This document shows positions 1 to 9,064 of a stretch of 64,000 nt of DNA, piece by piece. The notes under the pieces are model-generated. The model did no database searches. It was not told where the DNA came from and saw nothing but the letters and a program-made list of their open reading frames with translations. Numbering within the stretch: the stretch's first letter is position 1; each line of letters begins with the position of its first letter. Origin of the DNA: Sphingopyxis terrae subsp. terrae NBRC 15098 (GTDB lineage Bacteria; Pseudomonadota; Alphaproteobacteria; Sphingomonadales; Sphingomonadaceae). Position numbers and translations under genes: made by a program. Where the stretch lies: positions 1 to 64,000 of the forward strand of contig NZ_BCZQ01000003.1 of the NCBI RefSeq assembly GCF_001598815.1. The letters run 5' to 3'.

Positions 1-2620
1 CGATCGCGAAGATCGCGGCGCGCGTCGTCGCCAAATCCTTGTAGTCGACATTGCTTGCGGCGACGAGCCAGCCATAGCCCGGATATTCGTCCGACAGGCT
101 GGCTCCCGCCGACGGGCTGTAGGTTTCGCCCAGCTTTTCGCGCAGTTCGTCGGTGAGCATGAGCTGCATCACGCGCGACAGCAGGTTGAGGCGCATCGCC
201 TCGGTCAGATCGCTGTCGTCGCGCGCCGGCCAATAGACGCGCAGCTCGGCCTGGTCGGCCGGCCCCTTGTGGATCAGCGTGCGTTCGCTGTGGTCGACCG
301 GATAGTCGCGCTTGCGCGCGTCGCTGTGCGGATCGAACGCCGCGCGGCGTTCGGGCAGCGCGCCGAAGGTTGCCGCGATCGCATCGATCGCCGCCTGTTC
401 GTCGATGTCGCCGACGACGCCGATCTCGATCGCGCCATGATCAAAGCTGTCGGCGACCGCCGCCTTCAATTTACTCCAGTCGAGCGCCATCATCGTCGCA
501 AGCGGTGGCGTCTCCTCGCGCGGGTCGCCATTGGCAAGGATGCTGCCGCTGTCGCGCGCCAGCACCGCGCCGGGCGTCGCATCATTGGCGGCATATTGTT
601 GCGGCAGATAGCGACGGATCAGCGCAAGCCCGTCGGCGCGGTAGCCGGGGTGCGTCAGATAGGCCGCCATCAGTTCGGCCTGCGCCGCGAAATCGTCGGG
701 CGAAGTCACCGCCTTGCCGCCGAAGGCATCGGTATCGACGCCGAAGCTCGGGCTGACCGTCTTGCCCGCAAAAATGGTGCGCAGATCGTCGAGGCTATGC
801 GCCTCCAGCCCGCCGAGGCTGATCGATCCCGCAAGCGCCACCTTGGTCGGGTCGTCGCGCGTCGCAAGCAGCGTCCCGCCGTCGACGCGCACCGACAGAT
901 AGACCTTGTCCTTCTGGAAATCGGTCTTCTTGATGTTGAGCATCACATTGTTGGCGAAGCGGATGCGCCGGATGCCGAGGTCGTCGATGCGGTCATCGCT
1001 GACGATCGTGCCGGGCGTGCCGAAATTGTCATAGGCAAAGGCCGCGCTCTGCGCCTGCGCCGGGGGTGTCACTGCGACCGCGCGCGCCGTGTCGAGCGCG
1101 GCAAGGATCGCCTTGTCGCCGCCCTCGACCGGCGTCTTGGCGGTGACGCGCGCAAGCGGCGGGCTGAAGCCCTCCATCCGTTTGCGGAAGGCCGCACTCA
1201 CCGCATCGGCCGACAGCTGCGGCGCGATTGCATCGAACAGCGCCTGCGAAGTTTCGGGACGCACGACGACATAATCGCCGTCGGACGCGTCGACCAGCAC
1301 ATCGGCGAGCGCGTCGCTGCGCCGGGTCGTCACGCCGGCGACGGCATTCTTGAGCGCGGTGCGCCGATTGGCGATCTGTTCGTTGACCTCGGCCTGGGTG
1401 AAGCCGAACTGGACGGCGCGGCGCAGCTCGCGCTCGATCAGGCCGAGCGCCTCCGTCCACGCCCCTTCCTTGGCGATCGCCCCGACGGTGACCTGATCGA
1501 AGACCTTCCACCCGTCGGCTTCGCTGAAATAGCCCGCGAGGATCGGAGAATTCTCGTCGAGCGCAATCTTGGCTAGCCGGCGGCTCAGGATCGCTTCGCC
1601 TATGTCTTCGGCGAGCTTGCGCGCGCGCTTCGCCTTGGTGTCGGCTTCCTGCACCCAGGGTTTGAAGCTGGCGATCGTCACCGAATCCTGGATCGCAGGG
1701 TCGACGAAGGATTCGGCGGCGGCGGGGCGCTTGAAATCGAGCGTGCCGATGTCAGGATCGGCACCGGCCGAACCGCGGCCCTGCCAGTCGGCGAAGCGCG
1801 CCTTGATCTTCGCTTCGACCGCGGCGGGATCGAAATCGCCGACCATCACCAGCGTCGCCCGTTCGGGCCGGTAGTAGCGATCGTAAAGGTCGCGCAGGCG
1901 CGATGCGGGGGCGGTACGGATAACCTCTTCGGTACCGATCGGCATCCGGTTCGCGACCGTCATCCCCTTCATCTGGAAACCGAGCTGATCGACGATGTTG
2001 CGCAGCTGATAGGTATCGCGCGCGCGGCGCTCCGACAGGATGACACCGCGTTCGCGGTCGACCGCGGCGGGGTCGATCGTCAGTTCGCTCGCGGTTTCCC
2101 GCATCAACATCAGACCGGTGTCGATCAGATCGTCCGACGCGTTGGGCAGGTCGAGCTGGTAGACCGTCTGATCGAAGCCGGTCGAGGCGTTGGTATCGGC
2201 CCCAAAGGCCAGCCCCTTCCTTTCGAGCAGCTTGATCATCTCGCCCTCGGGCACATGGGTCGATCCGTTGAACGCCATATGCTCGATGAAATGCGCCAGC
2301 CCACGCTGATCCTCGGCTTCGGCAAAGCTGCCGACGTCGAAACGCATGCGCAGGACGACGCTGTCCTTGGGGGTGCTGTTCTTCAACAGCGCATATTTCA
2401 TCCCGTTGGGAAGAACGCCGAAGACGATGTTTGAATCGACGGGCACATCGCTGGCCGCGAAATTCCAGGCCTTGGCCGCGGCGGTCTGCGGATTGACCGG
2501 AACGCTCTGCGCTGCGGCGGGGGCGGCGGCGGGTTCCGCGAGAACCGGCGATATGCTGACGGCGATGAGGGCAAGGGGCGAGAGCGCAGTCGAGACGCGC
2601 CAGAAAATGGTCCGCTTCAT
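1..2620 (-). CDS. M16 (pitrilysin/insulinase) zinc metallopeptidase, C-terminus cut off by window edge
   Basis: The reading frame runs open from an ATG at 2620 to the window edge, giving 873 codons. Two-half M16 proteases are usually about 950 residues, so roughly the last 70-90 residues are missing. The N-terminus is a signal peptide (charged MKRT, hydrophobic core, Ala-rich cleavage region near residue 29), so the product is periplasmic. The inverted zinc motif HxxEH is clear (His110, Glu113, His114, in the context HFIEHMAFNG), followed by the usual RERGVILSERR segment that carries the third ligand. The second half is the inactive M16 partner fold. It degrades peptides; the substrate cannot be read from sequence. 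A GGDEF gene lies 43 bp upstream on the same strand. Confidence 0.93.
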   Translation of the reverse strand, partial: MKRTIFWRVSTALSPLALIAVSISPVLAEPAAAPAAAQSVPVNPQTAAAKAWNFAASDVPVDSNIVFGVLPNGMKYALLKNSTPKDSVVLRMRFDVGSFAEAEDQRGLAHFIEHMAFNGSTHVPEGEMIKLLERKGLAFGADTNASTGFDQTVYQLDLPNASDDLIDTGLMLMRETASELTIDPAAVDRERGVILSERRARDTYQLRNIVDQLGFQMKGMTVANRMPIGTEEVIRTAPASRLRDLYDRYYRPERATLVMVGDFDPAAVEAKIKARFADWQGRGSAGADPDIGTLDFKRPAAAESFVDPAIQDSVTIASFKPWVQEADTKAKRARKLAEDIGEAILSRRLAKIALDENSPILAGYFSEADGWKVFDQVTVGAIAKEGAWTEALGLIERELRRAVQFGFTQAEVNEQIANRRTALKNAVAGVTTRRSDALADVLVDASDGDYVVVRPETSQALFDAIAPQLSADAVSAAFRKRMEGFSPPLARVTAKTPVEGGDKAILAALDTARAVAVTPPAQAQSAAFAYDNFGTPGTIVSDDRIDDLGIRRIRFANNVMLNIKKTDFQKDKVYLSVRVDGGTLLATRDDPTKVALAGSISLGGLEAHSLDDLRTIFAGKTVSPSFGVDTDAFGGKAVTSPDDFAAQAELMAAYLTHPGYRADGLALIRRYLPQQYAANDATPGAVLARDSGSILANGDPREETPPLATMMALDWSKLKAAVADSFDHGAIEIGVVGDIDEQAAIDAIAATFGALPERRAAFDPHSDARKRDYPVDHSERTLIHKGPADQAELRVYWPARDDSDLTEAMRLNLLSRVMQLMLTDELREKLGETYSPSAGASLSDEYPGYGWLVAASNVDYKDLATTRAAIFAI

Positions 2621-2663
2621 GGCGACCGGTCTGACCGCCCCATATGGGGCGGTCAAGCCCGCA

Positions 2664-3809
2664 TCAGCTTGCGATGCCTATGCTTTCGACCGGCGACATG
2701 TCGGGTCGACCAGCCGCCTTCGCCGCATAGAGGGCGCGGTCGGCGGTGTCGAAAAGCCGGCGCGCGCTGCCACCGTCGCCGGGCCAGTTGGCGACGCCGA
2801 CGCTCGCGCCGACGCGCAATGGCTGGCCGCCGATGCGGTAGGGCGCGACGAGCGCGGCGAGCAGATGATCGGCAAGCGCGGTGGCAAGCAGCGGTGAACG
2901 GCGCGGCACCAGAATGGCGAATTCGTCACCCCCCTGCCGCGCGACCAGCGCATGATCGCCGCACGCCCGGCGCAGCCGCGCCGCGACTTCGCACAGCAAT
3001 TGATCGCCGGCGGCATGGCCGTGCCGGTCGTTCACCGGCTTGAAGCCGTCGAGATCGAGCAGCGCGATCGCGAATATCTCGCCATCCGCCGCGCGCGCGA
3101 TTTCTTCCTCCAGCCGCAGGTCGAACGCACGCCGGTTGGGCAGCCCGGTCAGCGCGTCGCTATGCGCCAGATCGCGCATCTGCCGCTGCAATTCCAGCAG
3201 GTCGACAAGCTGGCCATGCTGCTGAAGGATCATGCGCACCAGGAACATCGTCGCGACGACCAGGCTGGTGCCCGCCGCAATCTCGGGCGCGTGGCCGGAG
3301 CTGAGCATCAGATAGGCGATCGGCACCATCCCGATGCCCAGATTGAGCAGCGCTGCAAAGCGCGTCGATGACAGGCAATAGGCGGTCGCCAGCGACCCCA
3401 TCGCCATGATCATCGCATAATAGCTGTGATTTTCGGGCGGCGCGGCGAGCCAGTTGACCACCGTCCAACTGCTGCACATCGCGCCCATCATGCCCGACAC
3501 CCACGCTGCCTCGACGATCACCCGCCGCGCGCGCCGCGGGCTCATGCGCCGGCCACGATAATGCATCTGCGCGGCGAAACCGAGCAGGCACACCGCCGCC
3601 AGAACGACCGGAAAGCCGATCCGGATGATCGGATGGACGCTCGGCATGCCGCCATAGATGGCGGTCGGCGTCGTCGCCGCGAGCATCAGAAAAAGCATCG
3701 GGGTCAGCGTCTCGATACGATTGGCGCGCAGAATCGCGACATCGTCCCGGATATCCTCCGGCAATGGCGGAAAAAAGCGCCGCCGCATCCATGCTATAAC
3801 CCCCGTCAT
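2664..3809 (-). CDS. membrane-bound GGDEF diguanylate cyclase
   Basis: 381 residues. The N-terminal half (about residues 35-190) contains around six hydrophobic segments forming a membrane module without a recognisable ligand domain. The C-terminal half is a full GGDEF domain beginning at DALTGLPNRRAF, with the intact active-site motif RQGGDEF. It should make cyclic di-GMP from two GTP at the inner membrane. The five-residue-upstream RxxD inhibitory site is not present: the aligned stretch is CGDHALVARQ. No EAL domain is attached. The ATG at 3809 faces the lipoxygenase gene across about 150 bp, so the two share a divergent promoter region. Confidence 0.92.
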   Translation of the reverse strand: MTGVIAWMRRRFFPPLPEDIRDDVAILRANRIETLTPMLFLMLAATTPTAIYGGMPSVHPIIRIGFPVVLAAVCLLGFAAQMHYRGRRMSPRRARRVIVEAAWVSGMMGAMCSSWTVVNWLAAPPENHSYYAMIMAMGSLATAYCLSSTRFAALLNLGIGMVPIAYLMLSSGHAPEIAAGTSLVVATMFLVRMILQQHGQLVDLLELQRQMRDLAHSDALTGLPNRRAFDLRLEEEIARAADGEIFAIALLDLDGFKPVNDRHGHAAGDQLLCEVAARLRRACGDHALVARQGGDEFAILVPRRSPLLATALADHLLAALVAPYRIGGQPLRVGASVGVANWPGDGGSARRLFDTADRALYAAKAAGRPDMSPVESIGIAS

Positions 3810-3963
3810 TCCGGCTAGGTATCAAGCGGGGGTAAAGCATGCGTTAAATAAAGGAAGGATTGTTTTTCATCGCCCTAACCGGGCCGCCCCTCCTTACGGC
3901 ATGCCAAAAATTAACCATGTTCTGCGATCCCTCGCGCCGCGTTCATGTCGCAGGAGCTTTCGC

Positions 3964-5958
3964 ATGTCCTTCCCGTCGCCCGATTTCACCGCGCCCAGCC
4001 AGATCGACGGCGCAATCCTTCCGCCCGCCGCGCCCAGTCTGCCGCAGCAGGACACGCCGGCGGAGCAGGCCGCGCGCGCCGCGCAACTCGCTGCGACGCG
4101 GCAGGTCTATATGTGGACGACCGACGAGCCGTCGCTTCCCGGCGTTCCGCTCGCGACCGACGTGCCCAAACAGGATATGCCGACGATCGCCTGGTTCGCG
4201 ATCCTGATCGGCGTCGGGCTGGCGATCGTGCGCAATGCACTCGCGGTGAAGCTGGACGGCGTCGACAAGGGCGAACTCGATACCCCGCGCAGCACCTATG
4301 AAGCCGCGCTGGCCGAATGCGACGCGATCGAGCAATCGACCGCGCGGATCGCGGCGGGCCATGCGATGAAGGATGGCACGTCGCTCCTCGGCCATTTCGT
4401 CGACGAGGTCGAACATGTCGTGGCCGCGGTCGAAGCCGACACGCAGCTTGCGAAGCTGGAGGCGCATCGCCAGCGGATCGAAGCGCTGATCAAGGTCAGC
4501 GCGGCCGAAGTGGCGGGCCTCGGCAGCAGCGCGCCGCGCAGCCTCGACGCTTATCGCGCCCTGTTCCGGACGCTGCCCGTTCCCGGTGTCGCCTATGATT
4601 TTCAGGACGATGCCTGTTTCGCGCGGCTGCGCGTTCAGGGGCCGAACAATATGCTGATCGCCGCGGCGGGCGACGCGCTCCCGACCAATTTCCCGCTCAG
4701 CCCCGCGCGCTATGCCGCGGTGATCAATGGCGACACGCTGGACGCCGCGCTTGCCGAGCGCCGGCTGTTCCTGCTCGACTATGCCGAACTCGCGGTGCTG
4801 ACGCCGGGCACCTACGGCAGCCTTGCCAAATATGTCTGGCAGCCGATTGCGCTGTTCGCGGTGCCGCCGGGCGGATCGGCGCTCGTGCCGGTCGCGATCC
4901 AGTGCGGGCAGGATCCCGCGCTGCACCCCATCTTCACGCCGTCGGCCGCCGCCGATGCGCAATGGGGCTGGGAGATGGCGAAGCTGGTCGTTCAGGTCGC
5001 CGACGGCAATTATCACGAACTCTTCACGCATCTGGCGCGCACTCATCTGGTGATCGAGGCTTTCGCGGTCGCCACGCACCGCCATCTGGCCCAGGCGCAT
5101 CCGCTATGGGCGCTGCTCGTTCCGCATTTCGAAGGGACACTGTTCATCAACGATCAGGCCGCAACCTCGCTGATCGCCGCGAACGGGCCGATCGACCATA
5201 TTTTCGCAGGCACCATCGCATCGAGCCAGGCCGCGGCGGCCGACGACCGACTGGCCTTCGACTTTTACGGCAAGATGCTGCCAGCCGATCTGGCCGCACG
5301 CGGCGTCGGGACCGGATCGACGCTCGCCGACTATCCTTATCGCGACGACGCGCTGCTGGTCTGGAACGCGATCCGCGAATGGGCGCGCCAATATGTCTGG
5401 CTCTATTATACCGACGATAACGCGGTTGTCGGCGACACCGAACTCGCCGCCTGGGCCGACAGCCTGGCCGGCGAAGCGCGGATCAGCGGCTTCGGCCCGA
5501 TCGCAACGCGCGACCAGCTTGCCGATGTCTGCACGATGGTGATGTTCACCGCGAGCGCGCAACATGCCGCGGTGAATTTCCCGCAAAAGGACATCATGGC
5601 CTTTGCGCCCGCCGTCACCGGCGCGGCGTGGCAGGCCGCGCCAGATTGCGAGCGCGGGCAGGACAAGCCGGGGTGGCTCGCGATGATGCCACCGATGGCG
5701 CTGGCGCTCGAACAGCTCAACGTGCTCGAACTGTTGGGTTCGGTGCATTACCGGCCGCTCGGCGACTATCGCAGCAACAGCTTCCCCTACCCGCCCTGGT
5801 TCCAGGATCCGCGCGTCACCGCGCCCGAGGGGCCGCTCGCGTGGTTCAAGGGGGTGCTGGCCAATGTCGAAACCGCGATCGCCGCGCGAAACGCGCAGCG
5901 GCGGCAGCCCTATCCCTATCTGCAGCCCAGCCTGATTCCGACGAGCATCAATATCTGA
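3964..5958 (+). CDS. bacterial lipoxygenase
   Basis: 664 residues. It should be a non-haem iron dioxygenase that converts polyunsaturated fatty acids to hydroperoxides. All five iron ligands of the family are in place: His351 and His356 (YHELFTHLARTH), His534 and Asn538 (QHAAVNF), and a C-terminal isoleucine (Ile664). The conserved LPADL and YPYRDDALLVWNAI segments of the catalytic domain are also present. The ATG at 3964 has a GGAG ribosome site eight bases upstream; upstream ATGs in frame lack one. There is no signal peptide, unlike the Pseudomonas LoxA protein. A hydrophobic stretch near residues 73-90 could be a membrane contact. The next gene is convergent, so it is probably monocistronic. 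Bacterial lipoxygenases are sparsely distributed, which suggests transfer, though base composition matches the neighbours. Confidence 0.93.
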   Translation: MSFPSPDFTAPSQIDGAILPPAAPSLPQQDTPAEQAARAAQLAATRQVYMWTTDEPSLPGVPLATDVPKQDMPTIAWFAILIGVGLAIVRNALAVKLDGVDKGELDTPRSTYEAALAECDAIEQSTARIAAGHAMKDGTSLLGHFVDEVEHVVAAVEADTQLAKLEAHRQRIEALIKVSAAEVAGLGSSAPRSLDAYRALFRTLPVPGVAYDFQDDACFARLRVQGPNNMLIAAAGDALPTNFPLSPARYAAVINGDTLDAALAERRLFLLDYAELAVLTPGTYGSLAKYVWQPIALFAVPPGGSALVPVAIQCGQDPALHPIFTPSAAADAQWGWEMAKLVVQVADGNYHELFTHLARTHLVIEAFAVATHRHLAQAHPLWALLVPHFEGTLFINDQAATSLIAANGPIDHIFAGTIASSQAAAADDRLAFDFYGKMLPADLAARGVGTGSTLADYPYRDDALLVWNAIREWARQYVWLYYTDDNAVVGDTELAAWADSLAGEARISGFGPIATRDQLADVCTMVMFTASAQHAAVNFPQKDIMAFAPAVTGAAWQAAPDCERGQDKPGWLAMMPPMALALEQLNVLELLGSVHYRPLGDYRSNSFPYPPWFQDPRVTAPEGPLAWFKGVLANVETAIAARNAQRRQPYPYLQPSLIPTSINI

Positions 5959-6011
5959 GGCAGCGTCAGCGACAAAACTGCGTCATGGCGAGCCCGGCAA
6001 GGCCGGGTGAA

Positions 6012-6046
6012 GCAATCCAGAGCGGTTTACGCGCGCTCTGGATTGC
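6012..6046. repeat. 12-bp-arm palindromic extragenic repeat
   Basis: Perfect arms GCAATCCAGAGC (6012-6023) and GCTCTGGATTGC (6035-6046) enclose an 11-base loop, between the convergent ends of the lipoxygenase gene and purC. The flanking text (GGATTGCCGCGTCGC followed by CTCCTCGCAAT) looks like a dispersed REP-type element. It could act as a bidirectional terminator, but there is no T-run. Confidence 0.7.
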
Positions 6047-6114
6047 CGCGTCGCTTTCGGCTCCTCGCAATCGCGCGCTGTAAACGCTCGGCCGCGCGCG
6101 GGATCGGGGCGGCC

Positions 6115-6894
6115 TTAGCTGCCCTTCTTCTTGCGGTGCGTTTCGAGGTCGAGCACCGCATTGTCGCCGCCTTCGGGCATCAGGCCAAGGCGCCGTGCGA
6201 CCTCCTGATAGGCTTCGACTTCGCCGCCAAGGTCGCGGCGGAAGCGATCCTTGTCGAGCTTTTCATTGGTGTTCATGTCCCACAGGCGGCAACCGTCGGG
6301 GCTGATTTCGTCGGCCAGGATGATGCGGCTGTAATCGCCGTCGTAGAGCCGTCCGAATTCGAGCTTGAAGTCGACGAGGCGGATGCCGACCGCCGCGAAC
6401 ATGCCGCTCATGAAATCATTGATGCGGATCGCCATGTCCTGAATGTCGTGCAGTTCGTCCTGGCTGCACCAGTTGAAGCAGGCGATATGTTCTTCGGCGA
6501 CCAGCGGATCGCCGAGCGCATCGTCCTTGTAGCAATATTCGATCAGCGTGCGCGGCAGCGGCGTGCCTTCCTCCAGCCCGAGGCGCTTCGACAGCGTGCC
6601 CGCCGCGACATTGCGCACGATCACCTCGATCGGCACGATCTCGACCTGACGGATCAGCTGTTCGCGCATGTTGAGGCGGCGGATGAAGTGCGTCGGCACG
6701 CCGATATTGCCGAGCAGCGTGAAGACATGCTCCGAAATCCGGTTGTTGAGCACGCCCTTGCCGTTGATCGTGCCGCGCTTTTGCGCGTTGAACGCGGTCG
6801 CATCATCCTTGAAATACTGGATCAGCGTGCCCGGTTCGGGACCTTCGTAGAGGATCTTCGCTTTGCCTTCGTAGATCTGGCGGCGACGGGCCAT
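6115..6894 (-). CDS. purC: phosphoribosylaminoimidazole-succinocarboxamide synthase
   Basis: 259 residues, the usual size for a bacterial PurC. It joins CAIR and aspartate with ATP to give SAICAR in purine synthesis. The N-terminal [16 protein letters not shown], the central [18 protein letters not shown], and the [10 protein letters not shown] and [14 protein letters not shown] segments are the family signatures. The ATG at 6894 was chosen because the conserved protein begins there; upstream codons belong to a repeat-rich spacer. It stands alone. Confidence 0.97.
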   Translation of the reverse strand: MARRRQIYEGKAKILYEGPEPGTLIQYFKDDATAFNAQKRGTINGKGVLNNRISEHVFTLLGNIGVPTHFIRRLNMREQLIRQVEIVPIEVIVRNVAAGTLSKRLGLEEGTPLPRTLIEYCYKDDALGDPLVAEEHIACFNWCSQDELHDIQDMAIRINDFMSGMFAAVGIRLVDFKLEFGRLYDGDYSRIILADEISPDGCRLWDMNTNEKLDKDRFRRDLGGEVEAYQEVARRLGLMPEGGDNAVLDLETHRKKKGS

Positions 6895-7022
6895 GGCGGT
6901 CAACTTTCTGTCGGAACCAAATGAATGGCCCCGGCAAAGCGACTCAAATGTGAGCGCGACGCCGGGGCGGTCGGGGCGCCTATAGCGACAAAGCGAGGGC
7001 GCGTCATCCCCGGGTTGAAAGC

Positions 7023-7156
7023 GATCCTCCCTGTCGCGCAGCGATGGGGAGGTGGCAGCGGCGCAGCCGCTGACGGAGGGGCCTTTGCGCAACGCCGCTG
7101 CCCCGCCACCATCCTTCGGATGGCCCCCTCCCCATCGCTGCGCGACAGGGAGGATC
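7023..7156. repeat. extragenic palindromic element, copy A (30-bp perfect outer arms)
   Basis: The outer arms 7023-7052 and 7127-7156 are exact reverse complements over 30 bases. Two smaller hairpins sit inside: CAGCGGC/GCCGCTG, and CCATCCTTCGGATGG. The same arrangement recurs at 8860-8990. It fills most of the 340-bp gap between purC and the enoyl-CoA hydratase gene. Confidence 0.85.
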
Positions 7157-7159
7157 TTT

Positions 7160-7177
7160 CTTTACGTTTACGTAAAG
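7160..7177. promoter_or_regulatory. 18-bp palindromic operator, LiuR/MerR-like
   Basis: CTTTACGTTTACGTAAAG has perfect 8-base arms around a TT centre and lies 57 bases before the enoyl-CoA hydratase start. The design (nTTnACGT, two bases, ACGTnAAn) resembles what I recall of LiuR-type MerR-family sites that control branched-chain and fatty acid catabolism genes. A second palindrome of the same design is at 43506-43523. The regulator is not in this window. Confidence 0.6.
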
Positions 7178-7234
7178 TGCTTGCACTCGACGCCGTCGCT
7201 TGCAACGCTGCTACCAAAGCCAAGGAGAGAGAAG

Positions 7235-8158
7235 ATGAGTTTCGAACAGATTCGTCTCGACAAGCATGAGGGTATCGCGCTGCTGACCCTCTATCGCCCC
7301 GACCGCATGAACGCCTTCACCGGCGAGATGATGCAGGAAATCATTACCGCGCTCGACGAATGCGATGCCGACGACGGCGTCCGCGCGGTGATCTTCACCG
7401 GTCATGGCGAAAAGGCCTATTGCGCGGGCGCCGACCTGGGCGCGGGCGCCGCGACTTTCGATTATGACAAGCGCGCCGACAAGCAGGCGCTGCTGCCCGA
7501 CGGCACCCCGGCCAGCCCGATCGGCGAAGACGGCACGATCAACTGGTCGCACCCGCTGATCCGCGATGGCGGCGGCCGCGTGTCGATGCGCATCTTCGAA
7601 GCGAAAAAGCCTGTCCTCGGCGCCATCAATGGCGCCGCGGTCGGCATCGGCGCGACGATGACCCTGTCGATGGATGCCCGGCTGGCGAGCGACAACGCCC
7701 GCTACGGCTTCGTCTTCGCGCGCCGCGGGATCGTTCCCGAAGCGGCATCGAGCTGGTTCCTGCCGCGACTGGTCGGCATCCAGACCGCGCTCGACTGGTG
7801 CTATTCGGGCCGGCTGATCCCCGCCGCCGAAGCGCATGAAAAGGGGCTGGTACAGTCGGTCCATACGCAAGGCGAGCTGGTCGACGCCGCGATCGCCAAG
7901 GCGCGCGAGCTGACCGGCGACAGCGCTCCGGTATCGGTCGCGCTGACGCGGCACATGATGTGGCGGATGCTCGGCGCCCCGCACCCGATGAGCGCCCACC
8001 GTTGGGACAGCCGCGTGATCTTCGCTCGCGGCCGCAGCCCCGACGCGGCCGAAGGCGTAACCAGCTTCCTCGAAAAGCGCGCGCCCAACTTCACCGCCAG
8101 CGTCGCCAACGACTATCCGGCGTTCGGAGAGTTCGAGGACGCTCCGCCCTATAGCTGA
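7235..8158 (+). CDS. enoyl-CoA hydratase/isomerase (crotonase) family protein
   Basis: 307 residues, somewhat longer than the 260-residue family norm because of an insert near residues 75-110. It is a crotonase fold with both oxyanion-hole segments (AYCAGADL and GAAVGIGATM) and the glutamate-bearing GIVPEAASSW. It probably hydrates or isomerises an enoyl-CoA in acyl-CoA breakdown; the exact substrate is open. The ATG at 7235 follows AAGGAGAGAGAAG. An in-frame extension upstream runs through the repeat element and was rejected. The palindromic operator upstream suggests control by a catabolic repressor or activator. Confidence 0.9.
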   Translation: MSFEQIRLDKHEGIALLTLYRPDRMNAFTGEMMQEIITALDECDADDGVRAVIFTGHGEKAYCAGADLGAGAATFDYDKRADKQALLPDGTPASPIGEDGTINWSHPLIRDGGGRVSMRIFEAKKPVLGAINGAAVGIGATMTLSMDARLASDNARYGFVFARRGIVPEAASSWFLPRLVGIQTALDWCYSGRLIPAAEAHEKGLVQSVHTQGELVDAAIAKARELTGDSAPVSVALTRHMMWRMLGAPHPMSAHRWDSRVIFARGRSPDAAEGVTSFLEKRAPNFTASVANDYPAFGEFEDAPPYS

Positions 8159-8448
8159 GGCGATGGGCAATGCTGTGGGTCAGGGCCGTCCGGGCTCTGA
8201 CCCCGGCGTTCCGGCGCTAGCCCCAGCACGCGTACCATCGAGATTTGATGCCGCCGACCGGCTGCAGAATGTCGGTGAGATTCATGCAAATTCTCCCACC
8301 GCGGCGCGGGATCGAACTCAGCCGATGGGGGTTGGTATAGCAGCGCGGGCACCGAGGGGGAGCGGTTCATTCTCCTGTCATCCACCCGCCGCATAAATGA
8401 GTCTGGCGCGCTTCGTCCGAAGCGCCGGACCAAAGTGGGAGCATGAAC
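8159..8448. other. 290-bp intergenic region
   Basis: It holds a hairpin at 8177-8203 (GGGTCAGGGCC pairing with GGCTCTGACCC, one mismatch), a plausible end for the crotonase transcript. The remainder has no convincing gene on either strand. The promoter for the DUF3597 gene must be here, but I could not pick a clear -35/-10 pair. Confidence 0.55.
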
Positions 8449-8847
8449 ATGAGCATTTTCAGCAAGATAAAAGACGCGATCTTCGGCAAGAAGGCGGAAG
8501 CCGCCACCCCCGCTCCGGTAACACCGGTAGCCCCCGCCGAGGTACCCGCTGGCCCCGCCGCGGCCGCGGCGCCCACTGCTGCAATCAGCGAAGTCGATGT
8601 CGAGGCTATCCTCGCCGCAGAAGCTGCCAAGGTGACGCAGCCGCTCAACTGGCGCACCTCGATCGTCGATCTGATGAAGCTGCTCGACATCGATTCGAGT
8701 CTCGCCAATCGCAAGGAGCTGGCGCAGGAACTCGGCTATACCGGCGAACTCAACGGCAGCGCCGAAATGAATATCTGGCTGCATAAAGCGGTGATGCGTG
8801 AACTTGCCGCAAACGGCGGCAAGGTTCCCGCCGACCTGACCGACTGA
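8449..8847 (+). CDS. DUF3597 family protein
   Basis: 132 residues. The N-terminus MSIFSKIKDAIFG and the C-terminal block containing LNWRTSIVDLMKLLDIDSS and ending NGGKVPADL match the DUF3597 family, which resembles a small LysM-like fold of unknown function. An Ala/Pro-rich linker (about residues 18-48) separates the two. An ATG at 8443 lies only one base from GGGAG, whereas 8449 has seven bases of spacing, so 8449 is preferred. The downstream gap is a repeat. Confidence 0.85.
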   Translation: MSIFSKIKDAIFGKKAEAATPAPVTPVAPAEVPAGPAAAAAPTAAISEVDVEAILAAEAAKVTQPLNWRTSIVDLMKLLDIDSSLANRKELAQELGYTGELNGSAEMNIWLHKAVMRELAANGGKVPADLTD

Positions 8848-8859
8848 TCCTTTTCTTGC

Positions 8860-8990
8860 TCCTCCCCGTCGCGACGCGATGGGGAGGTGGCAGCGGCAAG
8901 GCCGCTGACGGAGGGGCGATAGCGCCACGTTGCCGCCCCTCCACCATCCTTCGGATGGTCCCCCTCCCCACCGCCTTGCGGCAGGGAGGA
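8860..8990. repeat. extragenic palindromic element, copy B
   Basis: It shares with copy A (7023-7156) the blocks GGGGAGGTGGCAGCGG, GCCGCTGACGGAGGGGC and CCATCCTTCGGATGG, and the outer CTCCCC/GGGGAG ends. The outer arms are more decayed here: the right arm reads CCGCCTTGCGGCAGGGAGG. Two copies 1.7 kb apart show that this is a family and not a local terminator. Confidence 0.8.
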
Positions 8991-9064
8991 ACGGGTTCCG
9001 GTTGACCCCCGCGCCGCGGTGCCTAGACAGGTTTCAACAGAAACAAGTCGCGAGGGAGCCGTCC

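Noticed and set aside
269..1576. 435-codon open frame on the plus strand at the window start
   Set aside because: Antisense to the M16 protease, whose minus-strand frame has a signal peptide and the HxxEH motif.
7052..7234. N-terminal extension of the crotonase gene
   Set aside because: It reads through the palindromic repeat and the operator; the ATG at 7235 has a good ribosome site and matches family starts.
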